From positions 48,173 to 112,172 of the forward strand of contig DASTIC010000043.1 of NCBI GenBank assembly GCA_035717845.1: a DNA stretch of 64,000 bases, in the 5' to 3' direction. This DNA comes from DASSUW01 sp035717845. Its GTDB lineage: Bacteria; Actinomycetota; Thermoleophilia; Solirubrobacterales; Solirubrobacteraceae. The notes beneath the pieces were generated by a model that saw only the letters and a program-made list of their open reading frames with translations, was not told where the DNA came from and did no database searches. The position numbers and the translations under genes are program-made. Below are positions 1 to 8,108 of this stretch, one piece after another (the first letter of the stretch is position 1; each line of letters begins with the position of its first letter).

Positions 1-1
1 G

Positions 2-118
2 CTCGTCAGCCTTCGCGAGCGGGTCGCTGTCTACGGCGGGGAGGTCGAGGCCGGGCGCCGGGCGGGCGGCGAATATGTCGTGCGAGTGGCGCTTCCGGTC
101 GAGGCGGGCCACCGGTGA
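2..118 (+). CDS. Sensor histidine kinase, C-terminal fragment (5' end outside window)
   Basis: The open frame entering the window encodes 38 residues and stops at 116-118. It contains RERVAVYGG, followed by a GGEYVVRVALPV-like end, which is the typical C-terminus of the HATPase domain in NarL-partner (HisKA_3) kinases, where the G2 box is followed by MRERV..YGG. The start of the downstream response regulator overlaps its stop codon (GTGA), so the two are almost certainly translated together as a two-component pair. The sensor domain lies outside the window, so the stimulus cannot be judged. Confidence 0.8.
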   Translation, partial: LVSLRERVAVYGGEVEAGRRAGGEYVVRVALPVEAGHR

Positions 119-774
119 TCCGCGTCCTCATCGCAGACGACCAGGCGCTTGTGCGCGGCGGCTTTCGCATGATCCTCGACGCCCAGCAGGACATCGAAGT
201 AGTCGGGGAGGCCTGCGACGGCCGCGAGGCGCTCGCACGGGCGCGCGAACTCACGCCCGACGTCGTCCTCATGGATATCCGCATGCCGGAGCTCGACGGC
301 CTGGAGGCCACGCGCCGGCTGCTCAGCGGCGACGGCACCTGTCGCGTGCTGATCCTTACCACCTTCGACCTCGACGAATACGTCTACGCGGCCATGAAGG
401 CCGGCGCGAGCGGATTCCTGATCAAGGACGTCCGTCCTGAGCAGCTGGCCGACGCGGTGCGCGTCGTCGCCGCCGGGGAGGCGCTCCTGGCACCGGTGAT
501 CACGCGTCGGCTGATCGAGCACTTCGTGAGCCGGCCGGCCCCCAGCCCCGGTGCGCCGGAGCAGCTCGAGGACCTATCCGAGCGGGAGCTCGAGGTCGTA
601 AAGCTCATCGCCCGCGGCCAGTCAAACGACGAGATCGCGCTCGAGCTGTTCGTGACGCGCGCGACCGTGAAGACGCATGTGACGCACATCCTCACGAAGC
701 TCCGGCTACGGGACCGCGTGCAGGTGGTCGTGCTGGCCTATGAGTGCGGCCTCGTCCAGCCAGGGGCCGGCTGA
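115..774 (+). CDS. NarL/FixJ-family response regulator
   Basis: A 219-residue two-domain DNA-binding regulator. The receiver domain (about 1-120) has the acidic pair D8/D9, the phospho-acceptor D54 in VLMDIRMPE, the switch threonine near 82 and the conserved lysine K104. The LuxR-type helix-turn-helix occupies about 150-200 and begins LSERELEVVKLIARG. The GTG start at 115 overlaps the stop of the upstream histidine kinase fragment, indicating translational coupling. Targets are unknown. No operator is visible near it, and the next gene follows after about 40 bp in the same direction. Confidence 0.93.
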   Translation: MIRVLIADDQALVRGGFRMILDAQQDIEVVGEACDGREALARARELTPDVVLMDIRMPELDGLEATRRLLSGDGTCRVLILTTFDLDEYVYAAMKAGASGFLIKDVRPEQLADAVRVVAAGEALLAPVITRRLIEHFVSRPAPSPGAPEQLEDLSERELEVVKLIARGQSNDEIALELFVTRATVKTHVTHILTKLRLRDRVQVVVLAYECGLVQPGAG

Positions 775-814
775 GCGGTCGTAACCGCCGGTGCGTCGGG
801 TAGTACGTGGGGGT

Positions 815-1945
815 ATGGCAGAGGATCTGCGCGCGCTGAGCCGGCTCGCGTTCGACGAGGTGTGCGCGGCCGCGGGCGGCATCGAAGAGGTCCACCTGGC
901 GATCGCCGAGCGGACGTTTCCGCCCTCGAGCGTGCCGAAGGTCATCCACGACGGCATCTCGCGCGCCGTGTACGCGAGCGTACGCGGCGCCGCCGCGCTC
1001 GCCGCGCTGGCCGCCGACAGCGCGCTCGCTCGGCGCGACGACCAGCCGCCGCTGATGACGACCCCACGCGGCGCGGCCGCACTCGGCGTGCTGAACGGGC
1101 TCCGCGGCGACGCGCTCGAGCGCGAGCAGAGCCCGCTTGCGGTGCCGATGACGGCGCGCGGCGGCGCCGGGTCGCCACGGCTCGCGGTGTTCGTGCACGG
1201 GCTGTTCGAGAGCGAGCTGGCGTGGCACTACGGCGGTGGCCCCACGTACGGCGAGCGGCTCGCCGCCGACCACGGTCTCACGCCCGTGTACCTCCGGTAC
1301 AACAGCGGCCGCCGCGTATCCGAGAACGGGCGCTCGCTCGCCGATCTGCTCGCGGCCTGGCCGCTGCCGCTCGAGCAGGTCGTCCTCGTCGGGCACTCGA
1401 TGGGCGGGCTGGTGGCACGGAGCGCCTGCCACGTCGCGAGCGAGCGCGGCGACGAGTGGGTGCGGCACGTCACGCACGTCGTCTCGCTCGGCTCGCCCCA
1501 CACCGGCGCGCCGCTCGAGTCGGCCGTCCACTACGCGGCCGCGGCGCTCGGGGTGCTGCCCGAGACGCAGCCGTTCGCGCGCTTCCTGCGGCGCCGCAGC
1601 GGCGGTATCCGCGACCTGCGGCACGGCTCGCTCGTCGACGAGGACTGGCGCGGTCGGGACCCGGACGCCCTGCGCGCCGCGGCGTGTCGCGAGGTCCCGC
1701 TGATCGAGGGCGCCGCCCACCACTTCGTGGCCGCCACCGTCACCCGCTCGCCAGAGCATCCGGTCGGCCGGCTGGTGGGCGACTGGCTCGTGCTCCACTC
1801 CAGCGCCTCGGGCCGCGGCCGCGTCGCGTTCGAGGAGGAGCACGGCCTGCACGTCGGCGGCGTCCACCACCTCGCGCTGCTCAACCACCCGCAGGTCTAC
1901 GAGCGGCTCAGGGAGTGGCTCGCGACAGCGCCTCGAGCCGCGTAG
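815..1945 (+). CDS. Alpha/beta hydrolase, PGAP1/lipase-like
   Basis: A 376-residue predicted hydrolase. The N-terminal 120 residues are an alpha-helical region with no recognised motif. The fold begins around LAVFVHGLFESE, and the nucleophile elbow GHSMGG lies near residues 193-198, followed by a GSPHTGAPLE segment typical of PGAP1/lipase-like hydrolases acting on esters of lipids or lipoproteins. Start chosen at the ATG at 815, preceded by a G-rich stretch; an in-frame upstream start at 791 would add eight arginine-rich residues and is less convincing. The last 38 bases overlap the convergent decarboxylase gene. The substrate is unknown. Confidence 0.8.
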   Translation: MAEDLRALSRLAFDEVCAAAGGIEEVHLAIAERTFPPSSVPKVIHDGISRAVYASVRGAAALAALAADSALARRDDQPPLMTTPRGAAALGVLNGLRGDALEREQSPLAVPMTARGGAGSPRLAVFVHGLFESELAWHYGGGPTYGERLAADHGLTPVYLRYNSGRRVSENGRSLADLLAAWPLPLEQVVLVGHSMGGLVARSACHVASERGDEWVRHVTHVVSLGSPHTGAPLESAVHYAAAALGVLPETQPFARFLRRRSGGIRDLRHGSLVDEDWRGRDPDALRAAACREVPLIEGAAHHFVAATVTRSPEHPVGRLVGDWLVLHSSASGRGRVAFEEEHGLHVGGVHHLALLNHPQVYERLREWLATAPRAA

Positions 1946-3245
1946 CCAGCCAGTCCGCGGTCGCCTCGTGCTCGGGCTTCATGAGCACGCTGCGCAGGAC
2001 CCGCGCGCCCGGCGCGTCGGCGTCGAGGCCGGGGTGCAGCGCGGTCAGGTCGCCGGCCGCGACCTGGAGCGTGCTGAGGAACACCGGGTCGTCCGGGTCG
2101 TCCATGCCGGCGCGCAGGATCGCCGCCGAGGCGGCGTCGATCTCGGACAGGCGGCGCCGCCGCGGGAAGTAGGCGACGATGTCGAGCTCCGGCTCGAGCA
2201 GCAGCCGCAGCGACTCGGACTCGCGCAGGTGCGCGGCGAGCTTGCGTGCGGCGCGGCGGGCCGCGGCGAGCACGGGCGCGAGGTCGACGGCCCGCAGGGT
2301 GAGCCAGAGCGCCGCCGCGGCGGCGCCGGCGCGCGAGCACTCGAGGCTTATCTCGCCGAGGTGGAGCGCTCCCGACGTGAAGTAGGTGTAGGGCGAGTCG
2401 TGCGCATAGAAGCGGCCGACGCCCGGGTCGGCGAACAGCACCGCCCCGCAGCCGTACGGCTGGAGACCGTGCTTGTGGGGGTCGACGACGATCGAGTCGG
2501 CCGCGCCCATGGCGCGCAGTCCGGGGGGCGCGTCGTCGAGCAGCGCGAAGAAGCCGCCGTACGCCGCGTCGACGTGGATCCGGACGCCGTGGCGCTCGCG
2601 CAGGGCGACCGCCTCGTCGATCGCGTCCACAGCCCCGACGCCGGTCGTGCCCCCGGTCAGCACGACGGTGCCGACGTCGCCCTTCGCGCATTCGGCGTCG
2701 ACGGCGTCGAGGTCGATCCGGCCGTCGGGCCCGGCGGGGACCTCGCGCGCCGGCATCCGGAGCACCTGGCACATGCGCGCGTGTGTGTAATGGGCGTTGG
2801 CACCGTGCACGATGCCCTTGTCGGGGTGCAGCTCGCGCGCCACCCACAGCGCCTCGAGGTTGGCGATCGTGCCGCTCGCCGTCAGGTGGCCCAGCGTCGG
2901 AGCCTTCAGGCCGAGGATGCGCGCGAGCTCCTCGACCGCCTCCTTCTCCATCTCGCTCGTCGCCGGGCCGCCGTCGAGCGCGTGGTTGTTCGGGTTCACG
3001 AGCATGGCGGCCACGTAGCCGGCGGCCGCGGCGGCGTGCGGCGGCTTGAGCATCTGGCCCGCGAAGCGTGGGTGGAAGAACGGGAAGTTGCCGTCCATGC
3101 GCCGCGCGAACTCCTCCCAGGCGGCGTCCCAGCGGGCGGGGTCGACGGCGGGCGGCGCCGGCCGCTCGCCCCAGCGCGCCTCCCACGACTCGACGAGCCC
3201 GAGCGCGGCCTCGATGCCCTCCCGGCGATCCACGGGTCGGATCAT
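1908..3245 (-). CDS. Group II pyridoxal-phosphate-dependent decarboxylase
   Basis: A 445-residue PLP enzyme of the glutamate/tyrosine/diaminobutyrate decarboxylase superfamily. The PLP-binding lysine is K258 in VDPHKHG, the aspartate that pairs with the pyridine nitrogen is D226 in HVDAAYGG, and the N-terminal region carries NPNNHALDGGPA, as in group II decarboxylases. The substrate amino acid cannot be assigned from sequence. The ATG overlaps the stop of the upstream FadR-type regulator (ATGA), so regulator and enzyme form a two-gene operon, which suggests control by a metabolite related to the enzyme's substrate. Its 3' end overlaps the convergent hydrolase gene by 38 bp. Confidence 0.88.
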   Translation of the reverse strand: MIRPVDRREGIEAALGLVESWEARWGERPAPPAVDPARWDAAWEEFARRMDGNFPFFHPRFAGQMLKPPHAAAAAGYVAAMLVNPNNHALDGGPATSEMEKEAVEELARILGLKAPTLGHLTASGTIANLEALWVARELHPDKGIVHGANAHYTHARMCQVLRMPAREVPAGPDGRIDLDAVDAECAKGDVGTVVLTGGTTGVGAVDAIDEAVALRERHGVRIHVDAAYGGFFALLDDAPPGLRAMGAADSIVVDPHKHGLQPYGCGAVLFADPGVGRFYAHDSPYTYFTSGALHLGEISLECSRAGAAAAALWLTLRAVDLAPVLAAARRAARKLAAHLRESESLRLLLEPELDIVAYFPRRRRLSEIDAASAAILRAGMDDPDDPVFLSTLQVAAGDLTALHPGLDADAPGARVLRSVLMKPEHEATADWLATRLEALSRATP

Positions 3246-3898
3246 CGCGGACGGGCGCCGGTGATCGCCGCCATCGCCGCGCGGGCGGCAGCGGGATCGC
3301 CGGCGCGGACGGCCTCGAGCACCCGGCGATAGCGGTCCGGGCGCGCCGGCGCGGGGCCGCCGAGCGCGGCGGAGAGCTCTGCCGCCACGCGAGCCAGCGG
3401 ACGGTTGCCGGCGGCCTCGGCCAGCGCGTCGTCGAACGCCCGCCGGGCCGGTTCGCCCGCGTCTGTCTCGACGCCCTCGACCGCGGCCTCGAGCCGCTCC
3501 AGCGCGGGCGGCGGGCGCTCGGCGGCACGGCGCGCCAGCTCGCCGCCGAGGACCGCGGGTGGGCCCGAGCGGGCGGCGGCCAGCGCGGCGAGCTCCCCGG
3601 CGACGATCACGTGCGCCTCGGTCGCCTCGACGGCCAGTCGCGGGCCGGCGGCGACCAGCACCTCGGGGTCGAGCACGTCCCATCGTCCCATCGGCTCGAC
3701 CCGCGCCCCATGCCCGTGCGTGACCCGCACCACGCCCCGCTCCTCGAGCGCGCGGATGCACTCCCGCACCACGCCCCGGCTCGCGCTCAGCTCCGCGGCC
3801 AGGTCGACCTCCTTCGGCAGGTTCGCGCCCACGGGCAGGTCGCCGGCGACGATCCGCCCGAGCAGCGTGCGCAGGATGCCGCGATGGAGCCGAGCCAC
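3242..3898 (-). CDS. FadR-subfamily GntR transcriptional regulator
   Basis: About 218 residues. The N-terminal winged helix (about 5-68) contains LPKEVDLAAELSAS and RGVVRECIRALEERGVV, the classic GntR signature; the C-terminal region is all-helical, as in FCD/FadR effector domains, although the metal-binding aspartate/histidines are not evident. The GTG start at 3898 is chosen because the GntR fold begins right after it and no ATG lies nearby upstream. An inverted repeat at 3903-3915 lies just upstream and could be its operator. It is co-transcribed with the PLP decarboxylase and divergent from the GST gene, so it probably controls one or both. Confidence 0.85.
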   Translation of the reverse strand: MARLHRGILRTLLGRIVAGDLPVGANLPKEVDLAAELSASRGVVRECIRALEERGVVRVTHGHGARVEPMGRWDVLDPEVLVAAGPRLAVEATEAHVIVAGELAALAAARSGPPAVLGGELARRAAERPPPALERLEAAVEGVETDAGEPARRAFDDALAEAAGNRPLARVAAELSAALGGPAPARPDRYRRVLEAVRAGDPAAARAAMAAITGARPR

Positions 3899-3902
3899 GG
3901 CG

Positions 3903-3915
3903 GTGATCCAATCAC
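3903..3915. promoter_or_regulatory. Candidate FadR/GntR operator
   Basis: GTGATCCAATCAC is a perfect 5-bp inverted repeat with a 3-bp centre. It lies 4 bp upstream of the regulator's start and 25 bp upstream of the divergent GST start. Short palindromes of this size are typical of GntR/FadR operators. Position and symmetry are observed; binding is inference. Confidence 0.4.
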
Positions 3916-3940
3916 GGCGCTCCCGTATCGTGGCCCGCCC

Positions 3941-4576
3941 ATGAAGCTCTACGAGCACGCATCCTCCGGCAACTGCCTCAAGTGCCGCATCGTCCTCCGC
4001 CAGCTCGAGCTGCCGTACGAGTCGGTCAGCGTTGACCTCTTCCTCGGCGAGACCCGCACGGCCGAGCACTTCGGCCGCAACCCTGACGGGCGGATCCCGG
4101 TGCTGGAGACCGACGACGGCGACATGATCCCCGAGTCGGCGGCCATCCTCCTGCACCTCGCCGAGGGCACGCCGCTGCTGCCCGCGCCCGGGACGCTCGA
4201 GCGCGCCCGCGTGCATCAGTGGATGTTCTTCGAGCAGAACCGGATCGAGGCCGACCTCGCGGTGGCGCGCTTCATGAAGCTCGCCGGCCGGGACGCCACG
4301 CTGCCCGAGGCGTTCGCGCAGCGGCTCGAGCGCGGCCGCGACGCGCTCGCGGCGCTCGACCGCGGCCTCGCCGACGGCCGCCCGTTCGTGGCCGGCGACG
4401 GCTACACGGTCGCCGACGTCGCGCTCTACGGCTACGGCCACTGCGGCGCCGACGCCGGAGCCGACCCGCGCGAGCACCCGCACGTCGCGGCCTGGCTCGA
4501 CCGCGTCGAGGCCACGCCGGGCTTCGTGAACGACCTCGAGCCGGTGCCGGACCACGTGGGCGAGCGCCCGCTCTGA
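3941..4576 (+). CDS. Glutathione S-transferase family protein
   Basis: A 211-residue protein with the two-domain GST fold. The N-terminal thioredoxin-like domain (about 1-78) contains NPDGRIPVLETDDG and the ESAAILLHLAE glutathione-binding segment; the C-terminal helical domain (about 85-205) contains VADVALYGY, the conserved N-capping/hydrophobic staple region. The usual catalytic position is occupied by SSGNCLKC. Many actinobacteria lack glutathione and use mycothiol, so the true thiol partner is uncertain. It is divergent from the FadR regulator with 42 bp between starts. Confidence 0.88.
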   Translation: MKLYEHASSGNCLKCRIVLRQLELPYESVSVDLFLGETRTAEHFGRNPDGRIPVLETDDGDMIPESAAILLHLAEGTPLLPAPGTLERARVHQWMFFEQNRIEADLAVARFMKLAGRDATLPEAFAQRLERGRDALAALDRGLADGRPFVAGDGYTVADVALYGYGHCGADAGADPREHPHVAAWLDRVEATPGFVNDLEPVPDHVGERPL

Positions 4577-4579
4577 CGT

Positions 4580-4843
4580 TCAGAACTCGATCACGCTGCG
4601 GATCCCGTCCCGGGCGTACATGAGCTCGAAGCCGCGGTTGACCCCGTCGAGCGTGAGGCGGTGCGAGAGACCGAGGTCACTCCCTCCCCCACCCGCCCCG
4701 GAGGCCGTGTAGAGGTCGGTGTGGCACACGCCGCACGCCACCAGACGCACGAGCACCTCGCCGGGCCGCGGGTCCGCCAGCTCGACCTCCTGGACGACCA
4801 GCGGCGCGCCGAAGGCCTCCAGGACCGCGGCGCGCATCCTCAT
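4580..4843 (-). pseudogene. Zinc alcohol dehydrogenase remnant with large internal deletion
   Basis: The 87-codon reading frame joins the first ~50 residues of a zinc-dependent MDR alcohol dehydrogenase (MRMRAAVLEAFGAPLVV through CGVCHTDLYTASGA) directly to the last ~30 residues of the same family (LSHRLTLDGVNRGFELM to the terminus RSVIEF). The whole catalytic middle and Rossmann domain, roughly 280-300 residues, is missing; a glycine stretch marks the junction near 4677-4692. The fusion remains in frame, and a strong ribosome binding site (AGGAGGAG) still precedes the ATG, so a short product may be made, but it cannot be a functional dehydrogenase. Intact relatives include S-(hydroxymethyl)mycothiol dehydrogenases. 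Confidence 0.82.
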
Positions 4844-4880
4844 CGCTCTCCTCCTCGTTGCGTCATGGGAGCGCCAGGCT

Positions 4881-6659
4881 ATGGCAGCATCGCGGCCCAT
4901 GAGCGCGAACTCCCTGGGACGGATGGTGCTGGACGCGACCGAGCGGCACGGCGGAGCGGCGATCCGCTTCCCGCGCGACGGCACGTGGCACGAGTGGTCG
5001 TTCGCCGAGGTCGGGACCGCGGTGCGCGAGCTGGCGCGCGGGTTCGCGGCGCTCGGGATCGAGCCCGGCGACCGCGTCGCGCTGCTCGGCGAGACCCGCG
5101 CGGAGTGGACGCTGGCCGACGCCGCGCTGCTCGCCGCCGGCTGCGTGGTCGTGCCCGTCTACCACACGAACTCGCCCGAGGAGTGCCACTACGTCGTCGA
5201 GCACTCCGGCGCGCGGGCGATCGTCGTCGAGGACGCCGGGCAGCTCGAGAAGATCGAGGCAGTGCGCGACCGGCTACCGGGGCTCGAGCACATCGTGAGC
5301 ATGGAGGACACCGGCCGCACGGCGACGGTCGCGGACCTCCGGGGGCGGGCGGGCGAGGTGCCGGCCGAGCAGCTCGAGGCCCGCCTGGAGGACGTCGGGC
5401 CCGACGACGTGGCCACCATCGTCTACACGTCGGGCACGACCGGACCGCCGAAGGGCTGCGCGCTCACGCACCGCAACGTGCTCTTCACGATGGAGGCGTA
5501 CGTCGACCGCGTCCATCTGCGGCCCCCGGCGACGCTGTTCATGTTCCTGCCGCTCGCGCACGCGCTCGCGCGCGTGGTGCAGATGGTGTCGCTCGACGTG
5601 GGCGGCACGCTGGCGTTCTGGAGCGGCGACTCGCGCAAGCTGGTCGAGGACGTGGCGGCCGCGCGGCCGACACATTTCCCGTCCGTCCCGCGCGTGTTCG
5701 AGAAGATCCACGCCCGCGCGCTCGCGCGCGGCCACGAGGGCAGCGCCGTCAAGCAGCGCCTGTTCAACTGGGCGGTGGCGACCGGCCGCAAGGCCCGGCC
5801 CGCCGCTCGCGAGGGACGGCTCTCGCCCGCGCTCAAGGCCCAGTACGCCCTCGCCGACCGGCTGGTGCTCTCCCGCATCCGCGACCTGTTCGGCGGGCGG
5901 CTCGAGCTGGCGCTGACCGGCGCGGCGCCGATCCCGCTCGAGGTGCTCGAGTTCCTCGACGCCTGCGGGATCACCGTGCTCGAGGGCTACGGCATGACGG
6001 AGACGTGCGCCGCCGCCACGCTCAACCTGCCGGAGTCGCCCCGCTACGGCACCGTCGGCCCGGCGCTCCCGGGCACGGCGGTCGAGATCGCCGAGGACGG
6101 CGAGATCCTGCTCGGCGGCCCGAACGTGTTCAAGGGCTCCCACCGCGACGAGGATGCGACGCGCGAGGTGTTCGAAGGCGAGCTGGTGAGGACCGGCGAC
6201 CTCGGCGAGCTCGACTCCGCCGGCGCGCTGCGCATCACCGGCCGCAAGAAGGACCTCATCATCACCTCGAGCGGCAAGAACATAACGCCGACCAACATCG
6301 AGAACGCGCTGCGCGAGTCGCGCTGGGTCTCGCAGGCGATTGTCCACGGCGACAACCGCTCCTACCTCGTGGCCCTGCTCACGCTCGACGCCGACGAGGC
6401 GCCGGCGCTGGCCGCCGAGCTCGGCGTCGAGCCCGACATCCCCGGAATGGCCGCGAATCCCAAGGTGCGCGAGGTGCTCCAGCGCGACGTCGACGCCGCC
6501 AACGCGCGCTTCGCCCGGATCGAGCAGATCAAGCGGTTCGTCGTGCTCGACCAGGATCTCACGCAGGCGGCCGGCGAGCTGACCCCGACCATGAAGGTCA
6601 AGCGCAGCGTGGTCGAGAAGCGCTACGCCGCCGAGTTCGGCGCGCTGTACGACGGGTAG
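4881..6659 (+). CDS. Long-chain fatty acid--CoA ligase (AMP-binding)
   Basis: A 592-residue ANL-superfamily adenylate-forming enzyme that activates fatty acids to acyl-CoA via acyl-AMP. The ATP-binding P-loop YTSGTTGPPKG is near residue 181, the adenine motif GYGMTET is present, the RTGDLGELD hinge aspartate region follows, and the C-terminal catalytic lysine region GKNITPTNIE is intact. Length matches bacterial FadD15-type ligases. The ATG at 4881 is preferred because GGGAG precedes it by about 9 bp; the in-frame ATG at 4899 is an alternative. Divergent from the dehydrogenase remnant; the downstream dehydrogenase starts 10 bp after the stop and may share its transcript. Confidence 0.92.
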   Translation: MAASRPMSANSLGRMVLDATERHGGAAIRFPRDGTWHEWSFAEVGTAVRELARGFAALGIEPGDRVALLGETRAEWTLADAALLAAGCVVVPVYHTNSPEECHYVVEHSGARAIVVEDAGQLEKIEAVRDRLPGLEHIVSMEDTGRTATVADLRGRAGEVPAEQLEARLEDVGPDDVATIVYTSGTTGPPKGCALTHRNVLFTMEAYVDRVHLRPPATLFMFLPLAHALARVVQMVSLDVGGTLAFWSGDSRKLVEDVAAARPTHFPSVPRVFEKIHARALARGHEGSAVKQRLFNWAVATGRKARPAAREGRLSPALKAQYALADRLVLSRIRDLFGGRLELALTGAAPIPLEVLEFLDACGITVLEGYGMTETCAAATLNLPESPRYGTVGPALPGTAVEIAEDGEILLGGPNVFKGSHRDEDATREVFEGELVRTGDLGELDSAGALRITGRKKDLIITSSGKNITPTNIENALRESRWVSQAIVHGDNRSYLVALLTLDADEAPALAAELGVEPDIPGMAANPKVREVLQRDVDAANARFARIEQIKRFVVLDQDLTQAAGELTPTMKVKRSVVEKRYAAEFGALYDG

Positions 6660-6669
6660 TCGGGTCTCC

Positions 6670-7635
6670 ATGCTCGCCGCCTACGCCGCCCGGCAGGACG
6701 CCGACGACCCGCTGGCCGCGCTCGAGCTCGGCGAGCGCCCCGACCCCGAAGCGCCCGACGGCTGGACCGTCGTGGAGGTCCGCGCTACGTCGCTCAACCA
6801 CCACGACCTGTGGTCGCTGCGCGGCGTCGGCCTGCCGGAGGACCGGCTGCCGATGATCCTCGGCTGCGACGCCGCCGGCGTGGACGAGGACGGCAACGAG
6901 GTGATCGTGCACTCGGTCGTCGCCTCGGACGGCTGGACCGGCGACGAGACCTTCGACCCCAAGCGCACGCTGCTCTCCGAGCTGCACCAGGGCACGCTGG
7001 CCGAGCGGGTGGCGGTGCCGCGCCGCAACCTCGTGCCCAAGCCCGAGACGCTCTCGTTCGAGGAGGGCGCCTGCCTGCCGACCGCCTGGCTGACCGCCTA
7101 CCGGATGCTGTTCGTGCGCGGCGGCGTGCAGCCCGGACAGACCGTGCTCGTGCAGGGAGCCGGTGGCGGCGTGGCGAGCGCGCTGATCGCGCTCGGCCGG
7201 CAGGCGGGCATGCGCGTGTGGGTGACGAGCCGCGACGAGGCGAAGCGCGCGAAGGCGCTCGAGCTCGGCGCGCACGAGGCGTTCGAGACCGGCGCGCGGC
7301 TGCCGGAACGCGTCGACGCGGTGATGGAGACGGTCGGCGAGGCGACGTGGAAGCACTCGCTGCGCGCGCTCAAGCCGGGCGGCACGCTGGTCGTCTCGGG
7401 CTCCACGAGCGGCGGTGGCCCGCCCGCCGAGCTCCAGCGGGTGTTCTTCCTCCAGCTCAGCGTGATCGGCTCGACGATGGGCACGCGCGACGAGCTCGAG
7501 CGCGTCGCACGTCTGTGCGAGGCGACCGGCGTGCGGCCGCAGATCGACCGCGTGCTGCCGCTCGGCGAGGCGCGCGAGGGGTTCGCGGCGATGGCGGCGG
7601 GCGACGTCTTTGGCAAGATCGTCTTCCAGCCATGA
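6670..7635 (+). CDS. Zinc-binding MDR dehydrogenase / quinone oxidoreductase-like
   Basis: A 321-residue medium-chain dehydrogenase/reductase. The N-terminal GroES-like domain has SLNHHDLWSLRG and LGCDAAGV, followed by the NAD(P)-binding Rossmann segment QGAGGGVASALIALG near residue 160. The cysteine-rich structural zinc loop of classical alcohol dehydrogenases is absent, which fits the quinone-reductase branch. It lies between an acyl-CoA ligase and a small membrane protein in one direction with near-zero spacing; its stop overlaps the next start (ATGA). The electron acceptor or substrate is not predictable. Confidence 0.86.
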   Translation: MLAAYAARQDADDPLAALELGERPDPEAPDGWTVVEVRATSLNHHDLWSLRGVGLPEDRLPMILGCDAAGVDEDGNEVIVHSVVASDGWTGDETFDPKRTLLSELHQGTLAERVAVPRRNLVPKPETLSFEEGACLPTAWLTAYRMLFVRGGVQPGQTVLVQGAGGGVASALIALGRQAGMRVWVTSRDEAKRAKALELGAHEAFETGARLPERVDAVMETVGEATWKHSLRALKPGGTLVVSGSTSGGGPPAELQRVFFLQLSVIGSTMGTRDELERVARLCEATGVRPQIDRVLPLGEAREGFAAMAAGDVFGKIVFQP

Positions 7636-8108
7636 CGTTCGCCGAGATCGACGCCTACAGCCTGTCCGTCTTCGTCCACGTCAGCGCGGTGGTGGTCGGC
7701 TTCGGCGCGACGTTCGCCGAGGCGATCATGTTCCCGGTGGCCATGAAGGCCGGCGTCCGGCACTTGCCGTACGTGCACAAGCTCCAGCTGGCCATCAACC
7801 AGCGGCTCGCCACCCCGGCGCTGGCCATCGTGATCCTCACCGGCCTCTACCAGACCTCCGAGCGGTGGGACTTCGGCGAGGCGTGGATCAGCGCGACGCT
7901 GGCGATCGTGGTCGTCGTCGGCGGGCTGCTCGGCGGCTACTTCATCCCCGCCGACCGCCGCCTCGGCGCGCAGGCCGAGCGCGAGCTGGCGCAGACCGGC
8001 GAGGTGTCCGAGGACTACCTGAGTCAGGCGCGGCGCGAGGGCATGATCGGCGCGCTCACCGGCGTGCTGCTGCTCGCGGCCGTGTTCCTCATGGTCACGA
8101 AGCCGTAA
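7632..8108 (+). CDS. Small integral membrane protein (DUF2269-like)
   Basis: A 158-residue protein with four hydrophobic segments (about 8-30, 55-70, 80-102 and 135-156), consistent with a four-helix inner-membrane protein. The first helix carries HVSAVVVGFGATF and the second follows NQRLATPALAIVILTGLY, a pattern seen in DUF2269-type proteins; that family match is from memory and tentative. It is translationally coupled to the upstream dehydrogenase, which suggests the pair works together. The 3' end overlaps the convergent monooxygenase by 14 bp. No enzymatic motif is visible. Confidence 0.7.
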   Translation: MTFAEIDAYSLSVFVHVSAVVVGFGATFAEAIMFPVAMKAGVRHLPYVHKLQLAINQRLATPALAIVILTGLYQTSERWDFGEAWISATLAIVVVVGGLLGGYFIPADRRLGAQAERELAQTGEVSEDYLSQARREGMIGALTGVLLLAAVFLMVTKP

